Shown in pieces: positions 19,409 through 29,200 of a DNA stretch of 64,000 nucleotides (positions within the stretch are counted from its first letter, which is position 1; each line of letters opens with the position of its first letter). Source of the DNA: Bradyrhizobium sp. 195. GTDB taxonomy: Bacteria; Pseudomonadota; Alphaproteobacteria; Rhizobiales; Xanthobacteraceae. The DNA is taken from NCBI RefSeq assembly GCF_023101665.1, contig NZ_CP082161.1, forward strand, positions 4,278,001 to 4,342,000, given 5' to 3'. The notes beneath the pieces were generated by a model. That model was given only the letters and a program-made list of their open reading frames with translations, made no database searches and was not told the DNA's origin. The translations under genes were made by a program, and so were the position numbers.

Positions 19409-21205
19409 TTGACCGAACGGGTGGAACGGCGGTTGGCAGCGGTGCTGGCGGCGGATGTCGCAGGGTATAGCCGCCTCATGGGTGCCGACGAGGAAGGCAC
19501 GCTGGCCCGGCTCAAGGCGGTGAGAAAGGCCGTTGTTGACCCCACCATTGCCGCCCACCGGGGCCGCATCGTCAAGACGACGGGCGACGGCATGTTGGTT
19601 GAGTTTGCAAGCGCCGTTGATGCGGTGCGCGGTGCCATCGAAGTCCAGCGCAGCATGGCCGCCCACAGCGCCCCTTTCCCGCAGGGACAAAGAATTGAGG
19701 TCCGGATCGGCATTCACGTCGGGGACATCATCATTGATGAAAACGACATCTTTGGCGACGGCGTCAATATCGCTGCGCGTCTCGAAAGCATCGCCGAGCC
19801 GGGCGGGGTTTGTATATCCGACGACGCCTATAGGCAGGTCCGGGGCAAGGTCGAGGTTTCCTGCGACGACCTCGGGCCGCAAACCCTCAAGAACATTGCT
19901 GAGCCAATGCGGGCTTGGCGATTGAGGATCGATAAGAAAGCAGATGTGCTTCCATCGACAAAACCTTTGGTCGAGGCGGACCAGGCTCTTTCACTGCCTG
20001 ACAAACCTTCCATCGCAGTATTGCCCTTCCAGAACATGAGCGGGGATGCTGAACAGGAATACTTCGCAGACGGACTGGTCGAAGACATTATCACCGCCTT
20101 ATCGCGCTTCGGCTCGCTCTTCGTCATCGCCCGGAATTCGTCCTTCACTTACAAAGGAGGGGCTGTCGACATCAAACAGGTCGGACGAGAGCTGGGAGCG
20201 CGTTATGTCCTCGAAGGCAGCGTCCGCAAAGCGGGAGCGCGGTTGAGGATTACTGGGCAATTAATCGATGTGGCCAATGGAGCACACGTTTGGGCAGATC
20301 GGTTTGACGGGGCACTGGACGACATTTTCGATCTGCAGGACAAAATTACCTTGCAGGTGGTTGGAGCCATCGCCCCGGAACTCGACCGCTCTGAGATGGA
20401 GCGCGCAAGTCGGAAATCCACTGGAAACCTTGATGCCATAACTGAATACTATCGTGGGTTACCTCGAGTACATTTCCCAATCAGCCATGAAAAAAATGAC
20501 GCCGCTATTGGTCATTTCAACAACTCGATGACACTTGACCCGACATTTGCGCCCGCCTTCGGAGGCGCGGCTGCTTGTATAGCATGGCGACGCGCATTCA
20601 AGTGGCCCAGAGACGACGCCCAAGACAATGCTCAACTCCTGCAACTTGCTCAACGTGTAAAGGAACTGGGCACGGATGATGCTTTCGCTCTATATGTCAT
20701 CGGCTTCGCTCTTTTCTTTTGCTGCGCGGACTATGACGCTGGCATTGAAATGGTTGATCGAGCCATCCAATCCAATCCCAATTTAGCTGGAGCGTACAGT
20801 TCGAGAGGGTTCTTGCGAGTGTGGGATGGCCAAGGTGACGCGGCTATTGCTGACTTTGAACAAGCCATGCGCCTTAGTCCGCGCGATCCATTCACCTTCA
20901 ATACAATGATTGGGCTTGCTTTCGGGTATTGCAACGCTGGTCGATACGAAAAAGCAGCGGCGTGGGCGGACAAATCTATACGAGCATTTCCTCCCGACTA
21001 TTTGTCAGGATGGCTCGTCGCGGTTTTCTGTTACGTGTCCGCCGGAAGAGTGGAAGATGCTCGAAAGCTCGTCGCGGAGTGCGTGCGTCTTTCTTCCCAG
21101 TGGCGGCGTTCAACGATCAATGAATGGGAATGGAATGGAGTACGGCAAGCTGAACTTAGAAAGAAAATGGTAGAGGCATTCATTGAGGCGGGTCTGCCTG
21201 AATGA
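19409..21205 (+). CDS. Class III adenylate/guanylate cyclase with TolB-like segment and TPR repeats
   Basis: A 598-aa soluble signalling protein. The N-terminal cyclase domain (about 1-175) has the metal site VLAADVAGYSRLM, the second Asp in IVKTTGDGMLVEF, and the transition-state Asn/Arg in FGDGVNIAARLE. A TolB-N-like segment follows at about 195-330 (SIAVLPFQNMSGDAEQEYFADG, ARYVLEGSVRKAGARLRITG). TPR-like repeats fill 345-590. The start is TTG at 19409 with AAGGGG 6 bases upstream. Bradyrhizobia carry many such proteins, mostly of unknown input. The C-terminal half is noticeably AT-richer than its neighbours. The cyclase may make cAMP. Confidence 0.88.
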   Translation: MTERVERRLAAVLAADVAGYSRLMGADEEGTLARLKAVRKAVVDPTIAAHRGRIVKTTGDGMLVEFASAVDAVRGAIEVQRSMAAHSAPFPQGQRIEVRIGIHVGDIIIDENDIFGDGVNIAARLESIAEPGGVCISDDAYRQVRGKVEVSCDDLGPQTLKNIAEPMRAWRLRIDKKADVLPSTKPLVEADQALSLPDKPSIAVLPFQNMSGDAEQEYFADGLVEDIITALSRFGSLFVIARNSSFTYKGGAVDIKQVGRELGARYVLEGSVRKAGARLRITGQLIDVANGAHVWADRFDGALDDIFDLQDKITLQVVGAIAPELDRSEMERASRKSTGNLDAITEYYRGLPRVHFPISHEKNDAAIGHFNNSMTLDPTFAPAFGGAAACIAWRRAFKWPRDDAQDNAQLLQLAQRVKELGTDDAFALYVIGFALFFCCADYDAGIEMVDRAIQSNPNLAGAYSSRGFLRVWDGQGDAAIADFEQAMRLSPRDPFTFNTMIGLAFGYCNAGRYEKAAAWADKSIRAFPPDYLSGWLVAVFCYVSAGRVEDARKLVAECVRLSSQWRRSTINEWEWNGVRQAELRKKMVEAFIEAGLPE

Positions 21206-21495
21206 ACCCAACGAAGACTTGCTCCCGTGATGTCGCCTTTTGGCCCTTAGCCGACCAGCCGGGGCGACCTCCCATGTCCGCTATTGAAAACTGAACCGAC
21301 AAGGCGCCGCCTCCGCGCGGGCTGATCGGGTTTATGAGTTACACGCCTTAGCCGGCCAGCATCGCGTGGGACAAATCGATCGCACCGTTCATTGCCGGCA
21401 TCGGTTTCGTAAACCGGTGTTTCATCGGAAATCGGGTGGCAATGTTCGCCGCGTTGTCCTAGGCGAGGGGGCTCGGCCGCCGATGTGAGAGACCC

Positions 21496-22407
21496 ATGCC
21501 CCCAAGCGACAACAGGATCGACGCGCGCGACTGGTCGCTGCTCGCGGTGCTCTCGATCCTCTGGGGCGGCTCGTTCTTCTTCAATGGCGCCGCTTTGCGG
21601 GAATTGCCGCCGCTGACGCTGGTGTTTCTGCGCGTCGCACTTGGCGCGGCCATTCTGGTGCCGCTCCTGCGCGTGCAGGGGCTCGGCCTCCCCAAGAGCA
21701 TCTCAGGTTGGACGCCATTCGTTGTGATTGGGCTGCTCAACAATGTCATCCCGTTCTCGCTGATCGTGATCGGCCAGACGTTCATTCCGAGCGGGCTGGC
21801 CTCGATCCTGAACGCGACCACGCCGCTGTTCACGGTTCTCGTGATGGCGGCGGCGGGCGAGGAGGCTTTGCAGGTACGCCGCGTGGCCGGTGTGGCGCTT
21901 GGGCTCCTCGGCGTGATCATTCTGCGCGGATGGGGCATCGAGACCAGGACCGGGCAAGGGCTCGGAATCCTGCTCTGCCTGGGCGGCGCATTGAGCTATG
22001 GCGTTGCGGCACTGGCGGCCCGGCGATTGCTGAAGGACTCGGCCCCGCGCGGCACGGCAACGTTTCAGCTGATGGCGTCCACAGTGATGATGGCGCTCGT
22101 TGCCAGTGCTGTGGAGCAGCCTTGGGGTCTGCCGATGCCGAGCCTCACAACCTGGCTTGCGGTGCTTGGCCTCGCCGGCCTCTCGACGGCGCTCGCCTAC
22201 ATCGTCTTCTTTCAGATCCTGCGGCGCTCAGGTGCGAGCAACGTCGTGCTGGTCACGCTGCTCATTCCCATCACCGCCATTCTGTTGGGATGGTTGCTGC
22301 TGGGCGAGCCGATCTCGATGCGGGAGATCGCGGGCGCCATCGTCATCGGCAGCGCGTTGCTCGTGATTGACGGGCGCGCAATGAGCCTGCAGCGACGCGG
22401 CACCTAG
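21496..22407 (+). CDS. EamA/DMT-family permease
   Basis: A 303-aa inner-membrane protein with about ten hydrophobic helices in two EamA repeats. The first repeat begins LLAVLSILWGGSFFFNGAAL. The second begins GILLCLGGALSYGVAALAAR. The family end VTLLIPITAILLGWLLLGEP is clear. Members export amino acids or other metabolites; the substrate is unknown. It is preceded by 290 bases that I read as non-coding, and followed after 113 bases by the substrate-binding protein gene on the same strand. Confidence 0.88.
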   Translation: MPPSDNRIDARDWSLLAVLSILWGGSFFFNGAALRELPPLTLVFLRVALGAAILVPLLRVQGLGLPKSISGWTPFVVIGLLNNVIPFSLIVIGQTFIPSGLASILNATTPLFTVLVMAAAGEEALQVRRVAGVALGLLGVIILRGWGIETRTGQGLGILLCLGGALSYGVAALAARRLLKDSAPRGTATFQLMASTVMMALVASAVEQPWGLPMPSLTTWLAVLGLAGLSTALAYIVFFQILRRSGASNVVLVTLLIPITAILLGWLLLGEPISMREIAGAIVIGSALLVIDGRAMSLQRRGT

Positions 22408-22520
22408 GTTCCCAGGACCTGCGCGTTTCACTTCGCGGAAAATCGAACCGCTTGCCAGCGGCAAGCCGCCTTGCGACACTCTCTGCAAAACAAGACTAGA
22501 AAAACATTGGGGAGAGAACG

Positions 22521-23756
22521 ATGCCAAGTCGTCGCAAAAACCTTGCTGCCCTTGCCATGCTTGCTGCCGGCGTGCTCGTCACGACACACGCTTTGGCGCA
22601 AAAGAAATACGACCCCGGCGCCAGCGACACCGAAATCAAGATCGGCAACATCATGCCCTATAGCGGGCCGGCGTCGTCCTATGGTGTAATCGGCAAGACC
22701 GAGGCCGCCTATTTCAGAATGATCAATGATCAGGGCGGCATCAACGGCCGCAAGATCAATTTCATCAGCTATGACGACGCCTATTCGCCGCCGAAGGCGA
22801 TCGAGCAGGCGCGCAAGCTGATCGAGAGCGACGAGGTGCTGCTGATCTTCCAGCCGCTCGGCACGCCCTCGAACTCCGCGATCATGAAATACATGAACGC
22901 CAAGAAGGTGCCGCAGCTCTTCGTCGCGTCCGGCGGCACCAAGTTCGGTGACCCCAAGAATTTCCCGTGGACCATGGGCTTCCAGCCCAACTACCAGAGC
23001 GAGGGGAGAATCTACGCAAAGTACATCCGCGCTCATTTCCCCAACAGCAAGATCGCGGTGTTCTGGCAGAACGACGACGCCGGCAAGGACCAGTTCAAGG
23101 GTCTGAAGGACGGGCTCGGCGACAAGGCGAACATGATCATCGCCGACAAATCCTACGAGGTCAGCGATCCCTCGATCGACTCGCAGATCGTTGCACTTCA
23201 CGATTCCGGCGCCGACATCTTCTTTTCATGGGCCGCGCCGAAGGGATCGGCGCAGGCGATCCGGAAGGTCGGCGAGCTCGGCTGGAAGCCGAAATTCTTC
23301 CTGGCCAACACCGCGACCTCGGTCGCCTCGGTGCTCAAGCCCGCGGGGCTCGACTATTCCAAAGACATCATCTCGACGGTTTATCTGAAAGACCCGACCG
23401 ATCCGACCTGGGACAAGGATCCGGCCGTGGTGAGCTGGCGCGCGTTCATGGACAAGTATTACCCTGATGGCGACAAGGCCAATTCCAACAACGTCTATGG
23501 CTACGTGCAGGCCGAGGCGATGGCACAGGTGTTGAAACAGTGCGGCGACAATCTCACCCGTGAGAACGTCATGAAGCAAGCGGCAAACCTGAAGGATTTT
23601 CACACTGACCTGATGCTACCCGGCATCATGGTCAACACCTCGCCGGACGATTATTTCCCGATCGAGCAGATGCAGCTGATGCGTTTCAACGGGCAAGCCT
23701 GGGAGCTGTTCGGCGACGTCATCACCGGGGAGGTCGGCCACGAGCGCAGCCAGTAA
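22521..23756 (+). CDS. Branched-chain amino acid-type ABC transporter substrate-binding protein
   Basis: Periplasmic binding protein of the LivJ/HAAT type (Peripla_BP_6), 411 aa. The signal peptide ends near HALAQ (residue 27). The mature start, KKYDPGASDTEIKIGNIMPY, is typical. Further landmarks are GGINGRKINFISYDDAYSPPK and PSNSAIMKYMNAKKVPQLF. GGGGAGAG-like SD bases lie just before the ATG. No permease or ATPase genes of the transporter are nearby, so this is an orphan binding protein that must work with a remote LivHMGF-type system. Bradyrhizobia have many such orphans, often for aromatic or amide ligands. Confidence 0.92.
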   Translation: MPSRRKNLAALAMLAAGVLVTTHALAQKKYDPGASDTEIKIGNIMPYSGPASSYGVIGKTEAAYFRMINDQGGINGRKINFISYDDAYSPPKAIEQARKLIESDEVLLIFQPLGTPSNSAIMKYMNAKKVPQLFVASGGTKFGDPKNFPWTMGFQPNYQSEGRIYAKYIRAHFPNSKIAVFWQNDDAGKDQFKGLKDGLGDKANMIIADKSYEVSDPSIDSQIVALHDSGADIFFSWAAPKGSAQAIRKVGELGWKPKFFLANTATSVASVLKPAGLDYSKDIISTVYLKDPTDPTWDKDPAVVSWRAFMDKYYPDGDKANSNNVYGYVQAEAMAQVLKQCGDNLTRENVMKQAANLKDFHTDLMLPGIMVNTSPDDYFPIEQMQLMRFNGQAWELFGDVITGEVGHERSQ

Positions 23757-23777
23757 CTCGCCAGCTGTGAGCCAGCG

Positions 23778-25130
23778 CTAGCCCGCGCTGAGGCGCACGC
23801 CGGCGCGCAAGAACTTCTGCGGATCGACCGCTTCGCCCTCGATGCGGGTCTCGTAGTGCAGATGCGGACCGGTGGAGCGACCGGTCGACCCCACCAGACC
23901 GACGACTTGGCCGATCTTCACGATCTCGCCGACCTTGACGTTGATCTCGGAGAGATGGCCATAGCGGGTCGAAAGCCCATTGCCGTGGTCGACCTCGACC
24001 ATGCGGCCGTAGCCGCCGGACCAGCCGGCGGAAACGACCTTGCCATAGGCGGTGACGCGAACCGGATCGCCGCTGGCAGCGCGGAAGTCGAGCCCGGTAT
24101 GCATCGCGGGCCGTCCGAGAAATGGATCGCTGCGGACGCCAAAGCCGGAGGTGAACTCGACCTCACCGATCACGGGCTTGCGATAGGGAACCAGCGCCAG
24201 CGTGCGGTTGAGACGATCCATCTCCGCACGCGTGATGTTGATGCGGTTGAGCTGTTTCTCGAACGGTCCGGCATTGGCCGTCAGTTTGACAGGCACGAAC
24301 GGCCCGCCCATTGCGGTGCGTGGCACGGCGGCTTCGAGATTGGCGAGATTCAGGCCGAGATCACTAACCACGCCGCGCATCCGGCGCATGCGTGAATCCA
24401 TGCCTTCCTCGACGGCGCTGAGCGTCGCCATCTGGCGACGCTCGACCTGGTCGAGCGAGGTCGTGAGCCGGACCAGGACATTGTCGAAGCCCTGGTTCTT
24501 GGCGAACTGGTTGGTCGGCGCTGCCGCGACGGCCGGCGCGCGCGATTCGAGGCGCGCCTCACGGTCCGGCGGCGCGACGAAGATCACGGTGTCGCTGATC
24601 GGCGAAGGCTTCGGCGCGATCTGGCTCGAATCGCCACGTTGCGGGGTCGCGCGGGGAATAGAGCCGGTCACGTCGGGCATGGCCCCGAGCGCCGTGGCCC
24701 GGGACTCCAGCGCCGTCTGCCGCTTCATGATCTGGTCGAGCTTCTGGTCGAACTGTTCCTGGTCGAGCAGCTGGCGGCTGGTGGTGCGGTCGACCTTGGC
24801 GCGAAGCTCGGCGATGCGGTCCTCATAGGCGTACTGCATCTCGGCTTGGCGGGCGATCAGCCGGGTCAGGACGTCGTCACGGAAAGCAAAATAAGTGGCG
24901 GTCGCCGCCGACCATAGACCGAGGAGCACCACCGTTCCGACCACGATCCAGAACACCACGGGCCCGAAGCGGACCTGCTTGCCGGCGTGGACGATGGTGT
25001 AGGCGTCGTCGGCTGCGGGAAGGGGGATCGCTGCGGCTGCCGCGACGGCCGGCCGGCGTTGAAAGGCCCGTCCGTGGTCGTGAGGATGATGTTGGGGGTA
25101 TTGCGAGAATTGGGCAGAACTTTTCGACAT
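23778..25130 (-). CDS. M23-family metallopeptidase with membrane anchor and coiled coil
   Basis: A 450-aa envelope protein. One transmembrane helix (about 55-80, GPVVFWIVVGTVVLLGLWSA) is followed by a coiled coil (about 85-140), a linker, and a C-terminal LytM/M23 domain. The zinc ligands are in AMHTGLDFRA and GPHLHYETR. These enzymes are glycyl or DD-endopeptidases of peptidoglycan, or activators of amidases such as AmiC. The start is the ATG at 25130, with GGAG 5 bases before it; the GTG two codons earlier overlaps that SD. It converges with the substrate-binding protein gene. Confidence 0.9.
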   Translation of the reverse strand: MSKSSAQFSQYPQHHPHDHGRAFQRRPAVAAAAAIPLPAADDAYTIVHAGKQVRFGPVVFWIVVGTVVLLGLWSAATATYFAFRDDVLTRLIARQAEMQYAYEDRIAELRAKVDRTTSRQLLDQEQFDQKLDQIMKRQTALESRATALGAMPDVTGSIPRATPQRGDSSQIAPKPSPISDTVIFVAPPDREARLESRAPAVAAAPTNQFAKNQGFDNVLVRLTTSLDQVERRQMATLSAVEEGMDSRMRRMRGVVSDLGLNLANLEAAVPRTAMGGPFVPVKLTANAGPFEKQLNRINITRAEMDRLNRTLALVPYRKPVIGEVEFTSGFGVRSDPFLGRPAMHTGLDFRAASGDPVRVTAYGKVVSAGWSGGYGRMVEVDHGNGLSTRYGHLSEINVKVGEIVKIGQVVGLVGSTGRSTGPHLHYETRIEGEAVDPQKFLRAGVRLSAG

Positions 25131-25240
25131 CGGCACTCCCGCGCCGGTCGGATGAGTCCGTACGGCCTAATTGCCGCAGCAATCTGGGCCGGTCATGGTT
25201 AATTTTCCGGAAATGGGAACGCGCGAATTTAAAGGACTGG

Positions 25241-25924
25241 TTAAAGACTTCTTGCCGCTTCCAGCACCGCGTCGGCATGACCGTCAACCCGCACATTGCG
25301 CCAGATCTTGGCCACTTTGCCATCGGCCCCGACCAGTATTGTGGTGCGAAGAATTCCTAGGAAGGTCTTGCCATACATAGACTTTTCGCCCCAGGCGCCA
25401 TAGGCTTCCAGCATCTCATGTTGCTCGTCCGAAAGGAGCGCAACACCGAGACTGTGCTTGTCGCGAAACTTCTCCTGGGCCTTTAACGGATCGGCTGAGA
25501 TCCCGAGTACGGCGGTGCCGGCTGCCGCGAAGGCGCTGGCCAGGCGGGTGAAGTCGATCGCCTCCCGGGTGCAGCCGGGCGTGTCGGCGCGGGGGTAGAA
25601 GAACAGGACCAGCTTTTGGCCGGCATAGTCGGCCAATGTGACGACGTCGCCGCCGTCGCGGAGCAGCCGGAAGGCGGGGGCCTTGTGGCCCTCGGCCAGG
25701 CCGGACTTCGAGCTCGCGGGCGCTGATTTGGAGGAATTTAACTGTTTCGACGCGGTCTTGTGTGATCCTGCTTTTGCTAAGCTCGCGGTTGATTTGCTTG
25801 CCGGTGTCCGCTGCGTTTTCGCGGACCTTGTTTGACTCGATGCCCGCGTTTTCAGGGTCTTCTTTTTAGCCGTCGGACTGCCGGAGGGCCTTTTGGACGA
25901 TTTCGTTTGGGATTTCTTAGACAT
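25241..25924 (-). CDS. bcp: Bcp/PrxQ-type peroxiredoxin with a basic low-complexity N-terminal tail
   Basis: Thiol peroxidase that reduces hydrogen peroxide and organic peroxides, 227 aa against about 155 for the family. The excess is residues 1-75, made of Lys, Ser, Thr, Ala and Arg. The domain begins GHKAPAFRLLRDGG. The peroxidatic Cys118 is in PRADTPGCTREAIDF. Position 123, where E. coli Bcp has its resolving Cys, is Ile, and C118 is the only cysteine in the protein, so it must work as a 1-Cys enzyme with an outside thiol. The start ATG at 25924 has AAGGAAGG just upstream. The open frame beyond it is not coding. Confidence 0.9.
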   Translation of the reverse strand: MSKKSQTKSSKRPSGSPTAKKKTLKTRASSQTRSAKTQRTPASKSTASLAKAGSHKTASKQLNSSKSAPASSKSGLAEGHKAPAFRLLRDGGDVVTLADYAGQKLVLFFYPRADTPGCTREAIDFTRLASAFAAAGTAVLGISADPLKAQEKFRDKHSLGVALLSDEQHEMLEAYGAWGEKSMYGKTFLGILRTTILVGADGKVAKIWRNVRVDGHADAVLEAARSL

Positions 25925-26215
25925 ACGCCTTCCTTTCGACGCTTTCGGCGGGTCAACCGAAGCGGTATTGCAGCTCTCGTCCGGCGTACCGGAATCGCGC
26001 CCTCGGCTGGGCAAGTCTGATGACGCCGGAGTATGGTTACAAGGAATTCCACGCACTACCCCACTGCTCGTTGAACGCGCTCCCGGGGCGAAATGACGAA
26101 CAGCAGGAATATTCGAGGTATGGCTGCAGTGCCGGCGCGGGGGGCTTCGCGTCCCGTGGACGGCTGCGGTCCCGGCGGCGCTCAATTCAATGACGGGCGC
26201 CTGTATCGAGAGGCA

Positions 26216-29200
26216 ATGGCAAGGAATAAGTCGCCCCAGGATTACAATCGGGACTTCGATCGGCGCGGCGGTGAGCAACAGCCGCAGGAATGGGACGACG
26301 CCGATTGGGATCCGGATCAGGAGGCGGCCGCGGGCCATCGCGCGCGCCGGCTGCTGTCGCGTTCCAATTCGGGCCTTCACCGCTTCGGTGACGGGTTTGG
26401 GGCGTTGCGCCGCTGGCTGGCCGCCGATCGCTGGCTGAAGCGTTTCGTCCTTGTCGTCGGGACTCTCGCCGTCATCTTCGTCGGCTGTTTCGGTGCGCTG
26501 TGGTGGCGGCTCGGGGCCGGTCCCATCAATCTCGACATCGCAACGCCGTGGCTGGCGGCAGCGATCGAGGACAATATCGGTCACGGCAACACGGTTGAGA
26601 TCGGAGGCACCCAGATCGAGCGGGCCGGCCGGATCCGCATCGCCGTCCGTATCCGGGACATCATCGTCCGCGACCGCGATCACGCCGTCGTCGCCAGCGC
26701 GCCGAAGGCCGAGGTGAAGCTGTCGGGTGCGGGCCTGCTGATGGGGCATCTGCGTGCGGAAAGCCTCAATCTCGTCGATGCCGAGCTCGCGATCCGCATC
26801 GCGCCCGACGGCACTGTCACCGTATCCGCTGGCGACACCGCAAAGCCGCTGGCAACCGGCGTCGCCTCGAAGAAGGACGCGGGCCTGCCGCCGACCTTCC
26901 CGCGCAACGGCGTCCCGCCGCCGCCATTCGCCACACAGCCCGCCACCCAGGATCCATCTCAGGCCGCGCCTCAGGCGACCGCACAGAGCGGCATCCTTCA
27001 GGGCCTCGACTGGCTCGACAGTCTGAGCATGACCGGTCTCGACGGCCAGAACCTCAACGAGATCGGTTTGAAGAACGGCAATCTGATCGTCGACGATCAG
27101 CAGCGCGGCAGCAAATGGTCGTTTGAGAACATCACGCTCAGCCTGCGCCGCCCGAGCCGCGGTGGCGTCACGCTGAGCCTGGGCGAGGAGGGCGCGCGCC
27201 CGTGGATGCTGCGCGCCACGATCGGGCCGGCCGAGAACGGCGTGCGCTCGGTCGACATCAAGGCCGACAAGGTCTCGACCTCCAACATTCTGCTGGCACT
27301 GCGGGTCAAGGACCTCACCTATACGGCCGACCTGCCGCTGACGGGCGAGCTCAAGGGCGAGCTCGGCCGCGATGGTGTGCCGACATTCTTCCGCGGCAAG
27401 ATCGCGGTCGGCGCGGGCCATATCATCGACACCGACACGCCAGATTATCCGATGGCGATCGACCAGGCCGAGATCAACGTCGAGTGGGACGCCAATCGCC
27501 GGGTGCTGGTCGCACCGTTCAAGATATTGTCGGGCGCGAACCGCCTGACGCTGCTGGCCCATCTCGAGCCGCCCAACGGCACCGTCAATGACTGGCAGCT
27601 CGGCTTCAGCGGCGGTTCGATCCTGCTCGGCGGCATCGACAACGAGCCGCCGCTCGTCTTCAACCGCATCGCAATCGGCTTCCGTTTCGACACCGACCAC
27701 AAGCGCTTCCTGCTCACGCAAGCCGACATCAGCAATGGCGAGATCGGCGTCGCAGGCACCGGTGCCATCGATTATTCCGGCGAGCCGCGGCTGACGCTGG
27801 GCTTTGCGGGAACGCCGATGTCGGCCTCTGCGCTGAAGCGGATGTGGCCGACGCTGGTCGTTCCCGAGTTGCGCGAATGGGTGATCGAGCGGATCGAGCG
27901 CGGTACGCTTCAGCGCATCGAGATCGGCGTCAACTCGCCGACGAAGAACCTTCCGCGCAAGGGCCCGCCCATTCCCGACGACGGCCTTTCGGTCAACATC
28001 GTGGCGAGCGGCGTCGCGGTCCGTCCCGTGGACGGCATGCCTGTCGTGCACGATGCCGATTTGAAGGCGCGCGTGACCGGCCGCACCGCGACCGTGAATA
28101 TCAGCCAGGGCATTGCCGATACGCCCGCCGGCCGCAAGGTCACGATTTCCGACTTCACCTTCGAGGTCCCGGACATGGCCCCGAAGCCCTCGCCATCGCG
28201 AACGAAGTTTCGCGTCGAGGGACCGGTGCCAGCAGCGGCCGAAATGCTCTCCAATGATCGCCTGAGCGATCTGTCGTCGACCGTCGTCGACCCCAACACC
28301 AGCAAGGGGACCTTCACGGCGAACATCCAGCTCGGCCTGCCGGTCAAGGGCGAGCTGACCAAGTCTGACACCACCTATGCCGTGACGGCCGACCTCAACG
28401 GCTTCTCAGCCGACAAGCTGGTGATGAACCAGAAGCTGGAGGCCAACAATCTCAAGATCGTCGCGAACAACCAAGGCTATCAGGTCAAGGGCGACGTCAA
28501 GATCAACGGCCAGGCGGCCTCGCTGGACTACCGCAAGCCGACGGAAGGCGATGCTGACGTCAGACTGCAGGCGACGCTGGACGACGCAAGCCGGGCGCGA
28601 TTGGGGTTCGATCTCGGCCCCGCCGTCAGCGGATCGTTGCCGATCAAGCTGTCGGGCAAGATCGCCGGCGGTCCCGACCAGACGACGAAGCTCGGCGTCG
28701 AGGCCGACCTGACGTCGGTCAAGCTCGACAATATCCTGCCGGGCTGGCTCAAGCTGCCGGGCAAATCAGGCAAGGCCAGCTTCAAGGTCGTGCCGACGGC
28801 GCAATCGACGCGGCTTGAGGACATCGTCATCGAAGGTGGCGGCGCCTCGATCAAGGGCTCGCTCGAGGTCGACGCGAATGGCGAGCTGATGAACGTGAAC
28901 TTCCCGACCTATTCGCCGTCCGACGGCGACAAGACCTCATTGAAGGCCGAGCGTGGTCAGGACGGCGTCATCAGGGGCACCATGCGCGGCGACGTGTTCG
29001 ATGGCCGCGGCTTCCTGAAGTCGGCGATTTCGGGCAATTCCAAGGACGATTCCAAGAACAAGATGAAGAACGTCGACTTCGACATCGACGTGAAGCTAGG
29101 TGCCGTCGCCGGTTTCAATGGTGAGGCGATGCGCAGCGTCGATGCCAAGATGTCGAAGCGCAGCGGCGCCATCAAGGCCTTTACCCTGAGCGGCAAGATC

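Noticed and set aside
25925..28051. A 936-codon frame opposite the AsmA-like gene, joined to the peroxiredoxin
   Set aside because: The part beyond 25924 is the antisense shadow of the AsmA-like gene; the ATG at 25924 has a strong SD.
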